From an uncultured Paraprevotella sp. (GTDB lineage: Bacteria; Bacteroidota; Bacteroidia; Bacteroidales; Bacteroidaceae), in assembly GCA_944321525.1 (NCBI GenBank), contig CALULQ010000012.1, forward strand, positions 1 to 64,000: a stretch of DNA of 64,000 nt, read 5' to 3'. The translations under genes were made by a program, and so were the position numbers. Below are positions 28,397 to 37,105 of the stretch, in pieces; positions within the stretch are counted from its first letter, which is position 1, and each line of letters starts with the position of its first letter. The notes below the pieces were generated by a model, which ran no database searches, had not been told where the DNA came from, and saw nothing but the letters and a program-made list of their open reading frames with translations.

Positions 28397-29239
28397 ATGA
28401 TGAAATGGAAGACTTTTATCCTGTCGCTGGCCGGATGGGCCATGGCAGGCGCAGTTTGGGCGCAAGACTACAAACTGGTGTGGAGTGACGAATTCGACCG
28501 CGACGGCCGTCCGGACGAGAAGTATTGGAACTACGAGGAGGGCTATGCGCGCAACGAGGAGTTGCAGTGGTATCAGCCGGACAATGCTTATTGCCGCGAC
28601 GGTTTGCTGATCATTGAGGCGCGCAAGGAGAAGCGGCCCAACCCGCTCTACCGCGAAGGCAGCACCGACTGGCGCTCTTCGCGGCCCTATGTGGAGTGCA
28701 CGTCGTCTTCGATAACCACGGCGGGGAAGTTTGAGTTCACCTATGGCCGTCTGGAGGTGCGCGCCCGCATTCCGGTGGCCAAGGGGGCGTGGCCGGCCAT
28801 CTGGACGCTGGGCAGCCGGATGGAGTGGCCTTCGTGCGGGGAAATCGACGTGATGGAGTTCTACCGCATACAGGGCCGGCCCGTCATCATGGCCAATGCC
28901 GCATGGGGGACGGACAAGCGGTGGGAAGCGCGCTGGGACAGCCAGGCCACGCCCATGGAGCACTTCCTGGCGAAGAATCCCGATTGGGCCAGCGAGTTCC
29001 ACGTGTGGCGCATGGACTGGACGAAGGAGGCGATACGGCTGTATCTCGACGATGAGCTGCTCAATGAAATTCCTTTGTCGACCACTTACAACGGCACGCT
29101 GGGCGAGGGCAAGAATCCCTTCATGGCGCCCCACTATGTGCTGCTGAACTTGGCCGTGGGAGGCATCAACGGCGGACCGGTCTCGGACGAGGCCTGGCCG
29201 ATGCGCTACGAGGTGGACTACGTGCGGGTCTATCAGTGA
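28397..29239 (+). CDS. Secreted GH16 endo-beta-glucanase (laminarinase-like)
   Basis: A 280-residue enzyme with a signal peptide (FILSLAGWAMAGAVWA). The GH16 signature is GEIDVMEF: Glu149 nucleophile, Asp151, Glu154 acid/base. The extra Met in EIDVME gives the beta-bulge active site of laminarinases and beta-1,3(4)-glucanases. Flanking blocks fit too: VWSDEFDRDG at the start, WPAIWTLGSR before the motif and VGGINGGPV near the end. It cleaves internal beta-1,3 or mixed-linkage glucan bonds. It is a single gene with its own promoter and a shared terminator. With no lipobox it is probably periplasmic or secreted. It is not part of a visible SusCD locus. Confidence 0.93.
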   Translation: MMKWKTFILSLAGWAMAGAVWAQDYKLVWSDEFDRDGRPDEKYWNYEEGYARNEELQWYQPDNAYCRDGLLIIEARKEKRPNPLYREGSTDWRSSRPYVECTSSSITTAGKFEFTYGRLEVRARIPVAKGAWPAIWTLGSRMEWPSCGEIDVMEFYRIQGRPVIMANAAWGTDKRWEARWDSQATPMEHFLAKNPDWASEFHVWRMDWTKEAIRLYLDDELLNEIPLSTTYNGTLGEGKNPFMAPHYVLLNLAVGGINGGPVSDEAWPMRYEVDYVRVYQ

Positions 29240-29305
29240 TGCCTGTCCCCTGCCGCGGCGGTGCGGCTCCTTGTCCTGCCGCCGCGCGGCGGGCCGGAAG
29301 GCATA

Positions 29306-29345
29306 AAAGAAATGCGGGCCGCTTCACAGCAGCCCGCATTCTTTA
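29306..29345. terminator. Bidirectional terminator between GH16 and the minus-strand small RNA
   Basis: AATGCGGGC (29311-29319) pairs with GCCCGCATT (29332-29340). On the plus strand CTTTAGTTTTTT follows; on the minus strand TCTTTTATG follows. It can end the GH16 transcript and the small RNA candidate opposite. Confidence 0.78.
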
Positions 29346-29395
29346 GTTTTTTAGGTATTAGTTTTGTTTAAGGTAAAAAGATTGTTTTCAGGATA
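29306..29395 (-). ncRNA. Candidate small RNA downstream of the BadF-type kinase gene
   Basis: A full promoter on the minus strand (29402-29432) would start a transcript near 29395, and the hairpin at 29311-29340 would end it, giving about 90 nt. The body is A/C-rich and unstructured until the terminator, and it holds no ORF of useful length. It lies beyond the 3' end of the kinase gene, so it is an independent unit rather than a leader. Promoter plus terminator around non-coding sequence is the only evidence. The Rfam families Bacteroidales-1 and Bacteroides-1 would be the first to compare. Confidence 0.55.
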
Positions 29396-29401
29396 ACGAT
29401 G

Positions 29402-29432
29402 CAAAGGTAGCCCCATTTTGCTACCCGTGCAA
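29402..29432 (-). promoter_or_regulatory. Promoter of the candidate small RNA
   Basis: On the minus strand TTG (29430-29432), exactly 20 bp, then TACCTTTG (29402-29409). No coding sequence follows before the terminator. Confidence 0.75.
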
Positions 29433-29492
29433 GCCTTTGTTTATGCTTTACAACATGTTTTTGAAAAAAATGACAGATAAGTCTTAAAAAGT

Positions 29493-30383
29493 TTATAGCT
29501 CGCCGGCCTCAAAGGCCGTCAGGTGGTATTCCAGCATTTCTTCCAGTGGGTTTTGTTGTATCTTTCCGATACGCAGTTGCCGTTTGCTGGCCGTCTCTTT
29601 CAGTTCGGTCTGGAAGTGGAAGGCGATGCTCCCGGTGAAGTGTACGGGCAGTGAGCCGGGCGAGTAGGGCTCCACGTTGCGGGCGAAGAAGTCGTCGAAG
29701 CAATCCTCGAGGAGCGCATGGATGGCGGGGTGGTCGGCGTGCATCTTCAGAAAGGGCGTGAGCGAGGCCAGGAAACGGTTCGCTCCCGGTTCGCGGTACA
29801 CTTTGCGCACGATGTCGGCCTCGTCCCAGCCGTAGGTGGCGGAAAACTCGCGGCACAGTTCTTCGGGCAGCAGCCCCTTCAGGATGTCGGCCACCAGCCG
29901 TTTGCCCAATGCGGCACCGCTGCCTTCGTCGCCCAGGACGTAACCCAGTGGGGCGACGTGGGCTGTGATGTCCGTCCCGTCGTAGAGGCAGGAGTTCGCC
30001 CCCGTGCCCAGGATGCAGGCGATGCCCGCCTCGTGCCCGCAGAGCGCGCGGGCGGCGCCCCACAGGTCGGAGCGCACTTCCACGCTTTCGCAGGGAAGTG
30101 TAGCGGCCAGCAGGCGTTCCATCCGGCCGCATTGCGAGGGGATGCACCCCGCGCCGTAGTAGTAGACGTGGCATCCCGCCTCCTTCCCGCCGGGCGGGAG
30201 CAACCGGGGGAGCAATTCGTCGCGCAGCACGGCGAGTATGGCCTCGTCGTCCTGCAGGGCGGGGTTGATGCCGCCGGTGCGGATGTATTTCCGTTGGCCG
30301 TCGGGGGTGGCGTGGAACCACGCGGTCTTCGTGGAGCCCGCGTCGGCCACCAGGAGCGGGGTTTGTGGCTTATCGTGTCGCAT
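29493..30383 (-). CDS. BadF/BcrA-type sugar kinase (MurK / N-acetylglucosamine kinase-like)
   Basis: A 296-residue ASKHA-fold kinase. The phosphate-1 loop is VADAGSTKTAW (residues 12-22), phosphate-2 is ILGTGANSCLYD, and GYVLGDEGSGAALGK follows, all hallmarks of the BadF/BcrA and N-acetylhexosamine kinase group. Members phosphorylate GlcNAc or MurNAc salvaged from peptidoglycan. In Tannerella forsythia a related kinase, MurK, sits with a MurNAc permease and the etherase MurQ. Here the gene overlaps the AmpG-like permease by 14 bp, supporting a murein-recycling role, but no murQ gene is in the window. The 250-bp space downstream holds the small RNA candidate. Confidence 0.82.
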   Translation of the reverse strand: MRHDKPQTPLLVADAGSTKTAWFHATPDGQRKYIRTGGINPALQDDEAILAVLRDELLPRLLPPGGKEAGCHVYYYGAGCIPSQCGRMERLLAATLPCESVEVRSDLWGAARALCGHEAGIACILGTGANSCLYDGTDITAHVAPLGYVLGDEGSGAALGKRLVADILKGLLPEELCREFSATYGWDEADIVRKVYREPGANRFLASLTPFLKMHADHPAIHALLEDCFDDFFARNVEPYSPGSLPVHFTGSIAFHFQTELKETASKRQLRIGKIQQNPLEEMLEYHLTAFEAGEL

Positions 30384-31692
30384 CTTCTTTTTCTTTTTTG
30401 CCGAATTCGGGGTCTATTTTCAATAAGGCGGCCACACCGACCGTCACGGCGCAGCAGGCCATCACGATGAGGAAGAAGTTGAAGTAGCCCACGGCCTCCT
30501 GCAGATCGCCCGCCACCATGCCCGGGAGCATCATCGACAGGGCCATGAAGGCTGTGCAGAGCGCATAGTGCGACGTCTGTTGCTCGCCCCGCGAGTAGTA
30601 GATGAGGTAGAGCATGTAGGCGGTGAAGCCGAAGCCGTAGCCGAACTGCTCGATGAAGACGAGGGCATTGATGAGCAGGAAGTTCTGGGTCTGGAAATAG
30701 CTCATGTAGACGTAGACCAGGTCGGGGAGCGTAATGCTCCACACCATGGGCCACAACCATTTCTTCAGGCCGTCGCGCGAGGCGGCGATGCCGCCGATGA
30801 TGCCGCCCAGTGTCAGCCCAAGCACGCCCACGGTGCTCTGCACGAAGCCCACCTCCTGTGTGGACAGCCCCAGTCCGCCTTCGCTGACGGGCTTGATGAG
30901 GAAGAGGTTGCTGATGCGCAGCAGCAGGGCTTCCGGCAGCCGGTAGAACAGCATGAAGAGAATGGCCGTGAAGGCCTGCGGCTTCTTGAAGAAGGACAGG
31001 AACGTGAGGCCGAAATCCTTCATCAGTTTGGCTGCCGACTCGGTGCGCCGCGTGCGGTCGCAGGCCGGTCGCGGCAGGGCGAAGATGTGGTAGGCCATAA
31101 TCAGGGCGAAGAAGGCGGCCAAGGCATAGAACGTGATGCTCCACGAGAAGGCGATGCGTCGCGTGAACGTCTCCAGCAAGCCCGCCAGGATGGTGAAGAG
31201 GCCGCCCACGGCGATGGTGGCGATGCGGTAGAACGTACTGCGGATGCCCACGTAGAGGGCTTGCTCGTGCGGGTTGAGGGCCAGCATGTAGAAGCCGTCG
31301 GCCGCGATGTCGTGGGTGGCGCTGCTGAAGGCCATCAGCCAGAAGCAGGCCAGCGTGGGGATGAGGAAATGGGGTAGGGGGATGGTGAAGGCCACCCCGG
31401 CGATGGCTATGGCCACGAGCAGTTCCATGCACAGAATCCACCAGCGCTTGCTCTGCGCCAGGTCGATGAGCGGGCTCCACACGGGCTTGATGACCCATGG
31501 CAGGTAGAGCCAGCTGGTGTAGAAGGCGATTTCGGCGTTCGACAATCCCAGGCGCTCGTACATCAGGGTGGAGATGGTCATGACCGTTACGTAGGGGAGG
31601 GCTTCGGCGAAATAGAGCGACGGAATCCACTTCCAAGGGTTACGGCTGTGCGTTTGTGCGGGTTGCCCTTGCGGGCTGGTGATAGATTTCAT
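30370..31692 (-). CDS. AmpG/MurT-like MFS permease for muropeptides or MurNAc
   Basis: A 440-residue major-facilitator protein with about 12 membrane segments. AmpG-type features are YFAEALPYVTVMTISTLMYE, PLIDLAQSKRWW and the FSSATHDIAADGFYMLAL stretch, corresponding to the QDIA segment of AmpG. AmpG imports anhydro-muropeptides across the inner membrane; the Tannerella homologue MurT imports MurNAc. The gene lies 7 bp after the GT/DUF4922/SpoIID gene and overlaps the kinase gene by 14 bp, so all three are one operon. The substrate is inferred from family and context. Confidence 0.83.
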   Translation of the reverse strand: MKSITSPQGQPAQTHSRNPWKWIPSLYFAEALPYVTVMTISTLMYERLGLSNAEIAFYTSWLYLPWVIKPVWSPLIDLAQSKRWWILCMELLVAIAIAGVAFTIPLPHFLIPTLACFWLMAFSSATHDIAADGFYMLALNPHEQALYVGIRSTFYRIATIAVGGLFTILAGLLETFTRRIAFSWSITFYALAAFFALIMAYHIFALPRPACDRTRRTESAAKLMKDFGLTFLSFFKKPQAFTAILFMLFYRLPEALLLRISNLFLIKPVSEGGLGLSTQEVGFVQSTVGVLGLTLGGIIGGIAASRDGLKKWLWPMVWSITLPDLVYVYMSYFQTQNFLLINALVFIEQFGYGFGFTAYMLYLIYYSRGEQQTSHYALCTAFMALSMMLPGMVAGDLQEAVGYFNFFLIVMACCAVTVGVAALLKIDPEFGKKEKEDATR

Positions 31693-31699
31693 GTCGGTT

Positions 31700-34600
31700 T
31701 CAGTGGTAAAGGGTACGGATGGAGATTCCGTCGTAATAGTGTTTCAGTATCTCGTCGTAGCGGTAGCCGCGGGCGCCCATGACGGCCGCGCCGATTTGGC
31801 ACATGCCCACGCCGTGGCCCCATCCGGCGCCGGTGAGGACGAATCCTGCGGGAATGCCCCCGTCGGCATCCACACGGTCGACGACGAATGCCGAACTGAG
31901 CAGGTGGTTCCGGCTCAGCACGCGGCGGATCTCCAGTTCTTTCCCGATGACGAGTGTTTCTTTGGTGCCTACGATCTTCAGCTTGCTCAGGTGGCCGCCC
32001 GGGCCACGCTCCACGGGGACAAGGTCGAGGATGGAGCCGAAGTCCGTCTTCAGCTTCTCGGCGATGAGGCCGGCCAGTTCCGCCTGTGCGTATTCCACGC
32101 GCCAGCGGAAGAAGTCGGTGGTTTCCTGGTCATAGTCGTTCAGCACCTGTTTCAGTATTTCCTTGTCCGTCGTGTTGCAGAAGGCGTCCGGCGTGCTCCG
32201 AATCCATTTTTCGGCCTCCTCCTCCCGTGTCAGGTCGGGAGCGGCCGGGCGTTCGCCGCCGTGCGCGTGGGCCTTGTCCCTGATGCTGGAGAGGTAGGGC
32301 AGGTGCCGGTCTTCCCAGCAGTATTCAAACTCTTCGGTGGCTCCGCCGCAGCACTTGGAGAAGCGCGCGTCGCAGATTTCCTCGCCGTACATGAGTATTT
32401 GTCCGCGTGTGGCTTCCACGGCGTCGCCCACGGCCTTGTGGCTGGCCCGCGTGATGCCTTGGTAGCGCTGGCAGTGGTCGTCGGCACAGACGTCGAAGAT
32501 GGTGTGGTCTTCCCGGTCGTACCATCGGATAAGTTCGCCGTCGCTCTTGTTGAAGGAGAAGAAGCCGCGGTCGTAACCGTTCATCTTCTTGCGCTTCTCG
32601 ATTTGTGCGTAGAGCCAGCTGCGGCTGATGACGGCCGATGCCTTCAGGAACTCCGGCGAAGCGGAGGCGCTCATCTCGCTGGAGATGACGCTCACGAGAT
32701 AGTCTTCGACGGGCAGCACGTTGATGGCCACGATTTTTTCTTCTTCCACCACGAGTTTCAGCGTTCCGCTGAAAGTTTGGGTCTCCTGGCGCTCCCAGTG
32801 GAAGTTGATGCCGATGGTCACGTCGCAGAGCGAGAATGAAGCATCGGGGGATTGCGGGACGAAAGTGAGTTCGCGGTAGAGGTTGCCGTTCCACAGGATG
32901 CCGCCTTCGCGGTATTCCACGTCCTGCTTGCCTTCCACAAGCGTTCCCTTGGCCTGGAAGGTGCCGTTGAGCGAGAAATGTATGTCGGGTCGGCTCATGA
33001 TGCCGACGCTGACGTCGGGTTCCGTGTCCTCGTGGGCGGTGGCGTTTTTCTTGTGCGCGTCCGCGGGCTTGCCTTTTTGTTTGTCCTTGTGGCTGGGGGT
33101 GAGTTTCCCGATGACGGGCTTCAGTTCTTCTTCCGTCAGGGTCACCTCGCGCAGGATGTCCGTGGCGGTTTCGGGCGTGATGCGGAGAAAGTCTTTTTCG
33201 CGGGGTGTGATGAGCAGTCCACCCATGTCCAAGGCGCCCGGGCTGACGAGGAACTGTTCTTCGCCACTGCGCCCGTAGCAGTCCGGCCTGTGCTTCTTGC
33301 GCGGGAAAATCAGGATGACGATTTCGTCTTCCCTGCCGGGGTTCCAGCTTTGCCGCCAGCAGACGATGTTCATGCGCGGCTCGTCCTCGCCCGGGTGAAG
33401 CGGCAGCGCGTGGTAGAGTTTCTCGAAGAGCAAGCAGGGATGTGCCGACGGTCGTGTTCGGATGACGAACACGGGGCAGGCGTAGTTGCGGAGCAGGTAG
33501 AGCCCGCAGTTGGCGTTTTGTGCGATGATTTCCTCGATGCTTTCTTCCTCCTCCGGTTGCAGGGGGTAGAGCTTTTCCATATTGGTCTCGTAGCTCTTCC
33601 AGTCGCGTTCGATGGGCAACACGCCCCGCGTGCCCGCCTGGAAGTGCAGGTGGTCGGGGGCTGAGGCTCCGCAGAGGGGACCGTTGTAGAAGAAAATCAT
33701 TTCCGGTGCGTTCCAAGCCATCTCGCGCAGGGTCTGGAAGTGGGTGAGGATGTGTTGCGGCACGTGCCGGCGGGCAGGGATGGTGAAATGTTCGGGCAGT
33801 ATGGGGTAGGGGTTGACCAACAGCTGGTAGTGTCCTTCGACGGGCAGTGCGCGTTGGGTGGCCGGCCGGTTCAGGTCGCAAAGGAAGCATGGGCGAGCGG
33901 CCAGTGCGGACGGGGCGATGGACGCTCCGGTGGACACGATGCGCGCGGGGTTGAACTGAACGGCCAGGGCATGGTCGCCGAAGGGAAGTTCGCGGGTCTG
34001 CACTCCCGAGAGTTCCTCGTATCGTTTCCGTGCCTCGTCCCACTCTTCCAACTGTTCGCGGAAGAAGCGTTGCATTTCTTCCTGCGACAGGGGATGGTTC
34101 CAACGGTCGTTCAGCTGGCGCCGTGCTTTCAGTTCGATGGTGCGCAGGCGGTCTTTGTAGAGGTTGTTGGCATTGACCCGTTCGGTGCTGAGGGCGGCGT
34201 CGGAGTTGCCTTCCCATCGGCGGCAGAGGTAGACCTCGTCGTAGATGCGCCCGATGCGGTAGAACCTGGAGAAGCAGAGGCCGAGGGCGTAGTCCTCTCC
34301 GTAACTGGTGTTGGGGATTTGCAACCTGCGCAGGACGGGCGTGAAGAAAGCCCGCGGGGCGCCCAGCCCGTTGATGCGCAGGGCGTTGTTGCGGCCGTTT
34401 TCGGGCGTCCATTCCTTGTGGTCGATGAGCCCCGGGGGAAGGGTTTGCAGGGCGAAGTCCGTCATGCGGTAGGAGCCGATGACCATGGCGGCCTTCTCGC
34501 GGTAGAAGGTGTCGACGATGCGCTGCAGGGTGTGGGGCGAACTGTAGAGGTCGTCGGAGTCGAGCTGCACGGCGAACCGTCCGCAGCGGGGGTGATGCAC

Positions 34601-35584
34601 GGCCGTGTTCCAACAGCCGCCGATGCCCAGGTCTTCGCGTTCGGGAATGATGTGCACCACGCGTGCGTCTCCGGCATAGCGGCGGATGGCCTCCGTCGTG
34701 CCGTCGGTGGAGTGGTTGTCCACCACAATGAGGTTGAAGGCGAATGTCGTCTGTTGGTCCAGCACGCTTCGTATGGCATCTTCGATGGTGCGTGCCCGGT
34801 TGCGCACGGGTATCACCACGGAGGCTTCGCATTCGAAGTCCTCGCACCCGAAGTCCACCTCGTCCACCTCTTCGGGTGCCAGGTAGGCCCCGGTTCGTTT
34901 CAGGTGCTCGGTGCAGGCCTGTTCCATCTCGATTTGCACGGTGCGGTTCTTGGGGTCCACATAGTCGAAGTTCTTTTCCCCGCTCGTCCGCGTGTCAGTT
35001 TCAATCTCCGTGTAGAGGCATTCGTTCAGGTGGAAGATTTCGCCGTGGCGGCTCAGGAAGAGCCGCAGGTCGTACCACCCCGCATAGCGATAGTCGTGCA
35101 GGTCGGGTTGCGAGGCGAATGCCTTCAGTGCTTTCGTGCGTATCAGGAGCAGGGAGCCGAAGTCGAAGTCGTCGCGCAGGCTTCCTTCCTGGTAGTCGAT
35201 GAGCGGATGCGGCTGTCGCGCGCCTTTTAATATGGTATAATGGTCGGTGTAGAGCAAGTCGGCCTGTGTGTCGTCGGCCACGCGCAGGAGGCGTTCCAAG
35301 GCATGGAACCCCAGTTCGAGCGGCAGGGCTTTCAGGTAGAGCAGGCAGTATTCGGCTTCGCATTGTGCGGCGATGTCCCTGAGGGCCTGCGTGCCCAGGA
35401 GGCTGTCCGCATATATCGGCCGGCAGGTGTCCGGCAAGGGCGTGTGCCCGCCCGCGGGGCAGAGGACGCAAATCTGCCTTACGTGTCCGGTTTCGTGCAG
35501 TGCTTGTGCCAAGCTGGCTATTTGGTCTTCCGTGCCGTAGGGCAAGAAGCAGTCTATCCGTGGAGAATGTAGCGAGGGCTTCAT
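31700..35584 (-). CDS. Giant fusion: two GT2-like domains, DUF4922 (HIT/GalT-like) and SpoIID/LytB domain
   Basis: One uninterrupted 1294-residue frame. Residues 1-235 resemble a degenerate GT2 domain. Residues 254-470 are a clear GT2 glycosyltransferase ([17 protein letters not shown], then the DXD motif LDSDD at 341-345). Residues 530-800 match DUF4922, with [13 protein letters not shown] and DHLHFQ (644-649), recalling GalT/Ap4A phosphorylase His motifs. Residues 860-1294 form a SpoIID/LytB domain ([41 protein letters not shown] from 1256). SpoIID proteins bind or cleave denuded glycan strands. No signal peptide is visible, which is odd for a murein-acting domain. It leads the operon with the AmpG-like permease and the sugar kinase. 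Confidence 0.8.
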   Translation of the reverse strand: MKPSLHSPRIDCFLPYGTEDQIASLAQALHETGHVRQICVLCPAGGHTPLPDTCRPIYADSLLGTQALRDIAAQCEAEYCLLYLKALPLELGFHALERLLRVADDTQADLLYTDHYTILKGARQPHPLIDYQEGSLRDDFDFGSLLLIRTKALKAFASQPDLHDYRYAGWYDLRLFLSRHGEIFHLNECLYTEIETDTRTSGEKNFDYVDPKNRTVQIEMEQACTEHLKRTGAYLAPEEVDEVDFGCEDFECEASVVIPVRNRARTIEDAIRSVLDQQTTFAFNLIVVDNHSTDGTTEAIRRYAGDARVVHIIPEREDLGIGGCWNTAVHHPRCGRFAVQLDSDDLYSSPHTLQRIVDTFYREKAAMVIGSYRMTDFALQTLPPGLIDHKEWTPENGRNNALRINGLGAPRAFFTPVLRRLQIPNTSYGEDYALGLCFSRFYRIGRIYDEVYLCRRWEGNSDAALSTERVNANNLYKDRLRTIELKARRQLNDRWNHPLSQEEMQRFFREQLEEWDEARKRYEELSGVQTRELPFGDHALAVQFNPARIVSTGASIAPSALAARPCFLCDLNRPATQRALPVEGHYQLLVNPYPILPEHFTIPARRHVPQHILTHFQTLREMAWNAPEMIFFYNGPLCGASAPDHLHFQAGTRGVLPIERDWKSYETNMEKLYPLQPEEEESIEEIIAQNANCGLYLLRNYACPVFVIRTRPSAHPCLLFEKLYHALPLHPGEDEPRMNIVCWRQSWNPGREDEIVILIFPRKKHRPDCYGRSGEEQFLVSPGALDMGGLLITPREKDFLRITPETATDILREVTLTEEELKPVIGKLTPSHKDKQKGKPADAHKKNATAHEDTEPDVSVGIMSRPDIHFSLNGTFQAKGTLVEGKQDVEYREGGILWNGNLYRELTFVPQSPDASFSLCDVTIGINFHWERQETQTFSGTLKLVVEEEKIVAINVLPVEDYLVSVISSEMSASASPEFLKASAVISRSWLYAQIEKRKKMNGYDRGFFSFNKSDGELIRWYDREDHTIFDVCADDHCQRYQGITRASHKAVGDAVEATRGQILMYGEEICDARFSKCCGGATEEFEYCWEDRHLPYLSSIRDKAHAHGGERPAAPDLTREEEAEKWIRSTPDAFCNTTDKEILKQVLNDYDQETTDFFRWRVEYAQAELAGLIAEKLKTDFGSILDLVPVERGPGGHLSKLKIVGTKETLVIGKELEIRRVLSRNHLLSSAFVVDRVDADGGIPAGFVLTGAGWGHGVGMCQIGAAVMGARGYRYDEILKHYYDGISIRTLYH

Positions 35585-35609
35585 CTGATAATTTTTGTTT
35601 ATTCTACTG

Positions 35610-35637
35610 CAAAAATAGGCATAAATCGCGATTTATG
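35610..35637 (-). promoter_or_regulatory. Promoter with an 18-bp perfect palindrome in its spacer
   Basis: On the minus strand a TATTTTTG minus-7 box (35610-35617) lies 25 bp before the fusion gene. Immediately upstream, CATAAATCGCGATTTATG (35620-35637) is a perfect 18-bp palindrome occupying almost the whole 20-bp spacer where RNA polymerase binds. No good minus-33 TTG is present. This fits a repressor operator, or an activator site replacing the minus-33 contact. Confidence 0.65.
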
Positions 35638-35755
35638 TGCCAGTGGGATTAAGAAAAAGTCGATGCCACCCCAATCTTTGTCATCCGTCCGGGCTTTATG
35701 GGAAGTGGCACACGTGGGGAGGAATAGTTGTCTTCTTCCTGATGAAAAGTCTGTT

Positions 35756-35839
35756 CAACGTCGTTGTTTACATAAACAACGTCGGCGTTTATATAGTCAA
35801 CGTCGTTAATTATATAAACAACGTCGTTGAATAGAGATT
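35756..35839. repeat. Four 21-bp tandem repeats with an AACGTCGTT core
   Basis: Four units begin CAACGTCG at 35756, 35777, 35798 and 35819, exactly 21 bp apart; three read CAACGTCGTT and one CAACGTCGGC. The core AACG-T-CGTT is itself an inverted repeat, and AT-rich TATATAAA-like spacers separate cores. A 21-bp period is two helical turns, so all cores face the same side of the DNA. The array lies in the 454-bp divergent gap between the murein operon and rlmN; the rest of the gap holds the promoter palindrome and a TACCTTTG box at 36009-36016. Confidence 0.85.
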
Positions 35840-36038
35840 CGTGCCGGACAAAAGAAAGTTTTCCGCCTTGTCGTCCGGACTTTCCGGAAGGGGGAAATCT
35901 GAAGTCGGACAAGGGCATTATGCGCCTAAAGGACGGGGCTTGCTCCTTTCTTGCAGGGAATAATGCGAATAAAGGTCAAATATAGTGGAGGATTTCTCTT
36001 TTTTTCCTTACCTTTGTCTGCCAAATTAAAGTGGAAAT

Positions 36039-37091
36039 ATGGCCGGAGAGGAGAAAAAAGCATTGCTGGGCATGACGCTGGACGAGTTGAAAGGCGTGGC
36101 CGCCGAGGTAGGGATGCCCCCCTTCGCCGCGCGGCAGATGGTGGGGTGGATTTACGGAAAGAAAGTGGCGTCGGTCGACGAAATGACCAACTTGTCGCTG
36201 AAGCACCGGAAGGCGCTGGGCGAGCGCTACGCCGTGGGATGCTCTGCTCCGGTGGACGCGCAACGCTCGGCGGACGGCACGGTGAAGTACCTCTATCGGA
36301 CGGCGGCCGGAGGGTATGTCGAGACCGTGTACATCCCCGACGGCGAGCGGGCCACGCTCTGCGTGTCCTCGCAGGTGGGGTGCCGGATGGGATGCCGTTT
36401 CTGCATGACGGGCAAGCAGGGCTTTGCCGGGCAGTTGACGGCATGCGACATCCTGAACCAGCTTTATTCGCTGCCCGAGCGGGAGACGCTGACCAACGTG
36501 GTCTTCATGGGACAAGGCGAACCGCTGGACAACCTGGACGCCGTGTTGCGCGCGACGGGCATCCTGACGGCAGATTATGGTTACGCCTGGAGCCCCAAGC
36601 GCATCACCGTCTCTACGGTGGGCGTGCGCAAGGGACTGCGGCGCTTTCTGGACGAGAGCGAGTGCCACCTGGCGGTGAGCCTGCACAATCCCTTCGCGGA
36701 GCAACGGGAGCGCCTGATGCCGGCGGAGCATGGCTTCGGCATCCGCGAGATTGTGGCGCTGCTGAGGGAATACGACTTCACGCACCAGCGCCGCCTGTCG
36801 TTTGAATACACGATGTTCAGGGGCGTGAACGACACGCCGGCCCATGCCAAGGAATTGCTGAGGCTGCTGGGCGGACTGGAGTGCCGCATGAACCTGATAC
36901 GCTTTCATCCCGTGCCGGGAGTCGACCTGGAAGGCACGTCCGAGGACGACATGGTGCGCTTCCGCGACTATCTCACCGCCCACGGGCTTTTCTCCACCAT
37001 CAGGGCTTCGCGGGGGCAGGACATCTTTGCGGCCTGCGGCCTGTTGAGCACGGCCAAGCAACAAGGACTGGATTTAAAGGACATAAAATAA
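36039..37091 (+). CDS. rlmN: Dual-specificity 23S rRNA/tRNA adenine C2-methyltransferase RlmN
   Basis: A 350-residue radical-SAM enzyme that methylates C2 of A2503 in 23S rRNA and A37 in some tRNAs. The iron-sulfur motif CRMGCRFC gives Cys115, Cys119 and Cys122 (CxxxCxxC). Further blocks are VVFMGQGEPLDNL, ITVSTVGV, LAVSLHNP and RASRGQDIFAACGLL, whose Cys carries the transient methyl group. It heads a run of co-directional genes conserved in Bacteroidetes (DUF4837, pdxA, others). The minus-7 box TACCTTTG (36009-36016) lies 22 bp before the ATG. Confidence 0.96.
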   Translation: MAGEEKKALLGMTLDELKGVAAEVGMPPFAARQMVGWIYGKKVASVDEMTNLSLKHRKALGERYAVGCSAPVDAQRSADGTVKYLYRTAAGGYVETVYIPDGERATLCVSSQVGCRMGCRFCMTGKQGFAGQLTACDILNQLYSLPERETLTNVVFMGQGEPLDNLDAVLRATGILTADYGYAWSPKRITVSTVGVRKGLRRFLDESECHLAVSLHNPFAEQRERLMPAEHGFGIREIVALLREYDFTHQRRLSFEYTMFRGVNDTPAHAKELLRLLGGLECRMNLIRFHPVPGVDLEGTSEDDMVRFRDYLTAHGLFSTIRASRGQDIFAACGLLSTAKQQGLDLKDIK

Positions 37092-37105
37092 AGGGGAGGT
37101 AAAAG

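Noticed and set aside
33740..35230. A 496-residue plus-strand frame opposite the GT/DUF4922/SpoIID gene
   Set aside because: Shadow of a well-supported gene; no motifs.
35649..35918. Short proteins with 7-residue repeats over the 21-bp array (both strands)
   Set aside because: The periodicity comes from the DNA repeat; there is no promoter or homology, and the array fits a binding-site cluster better.
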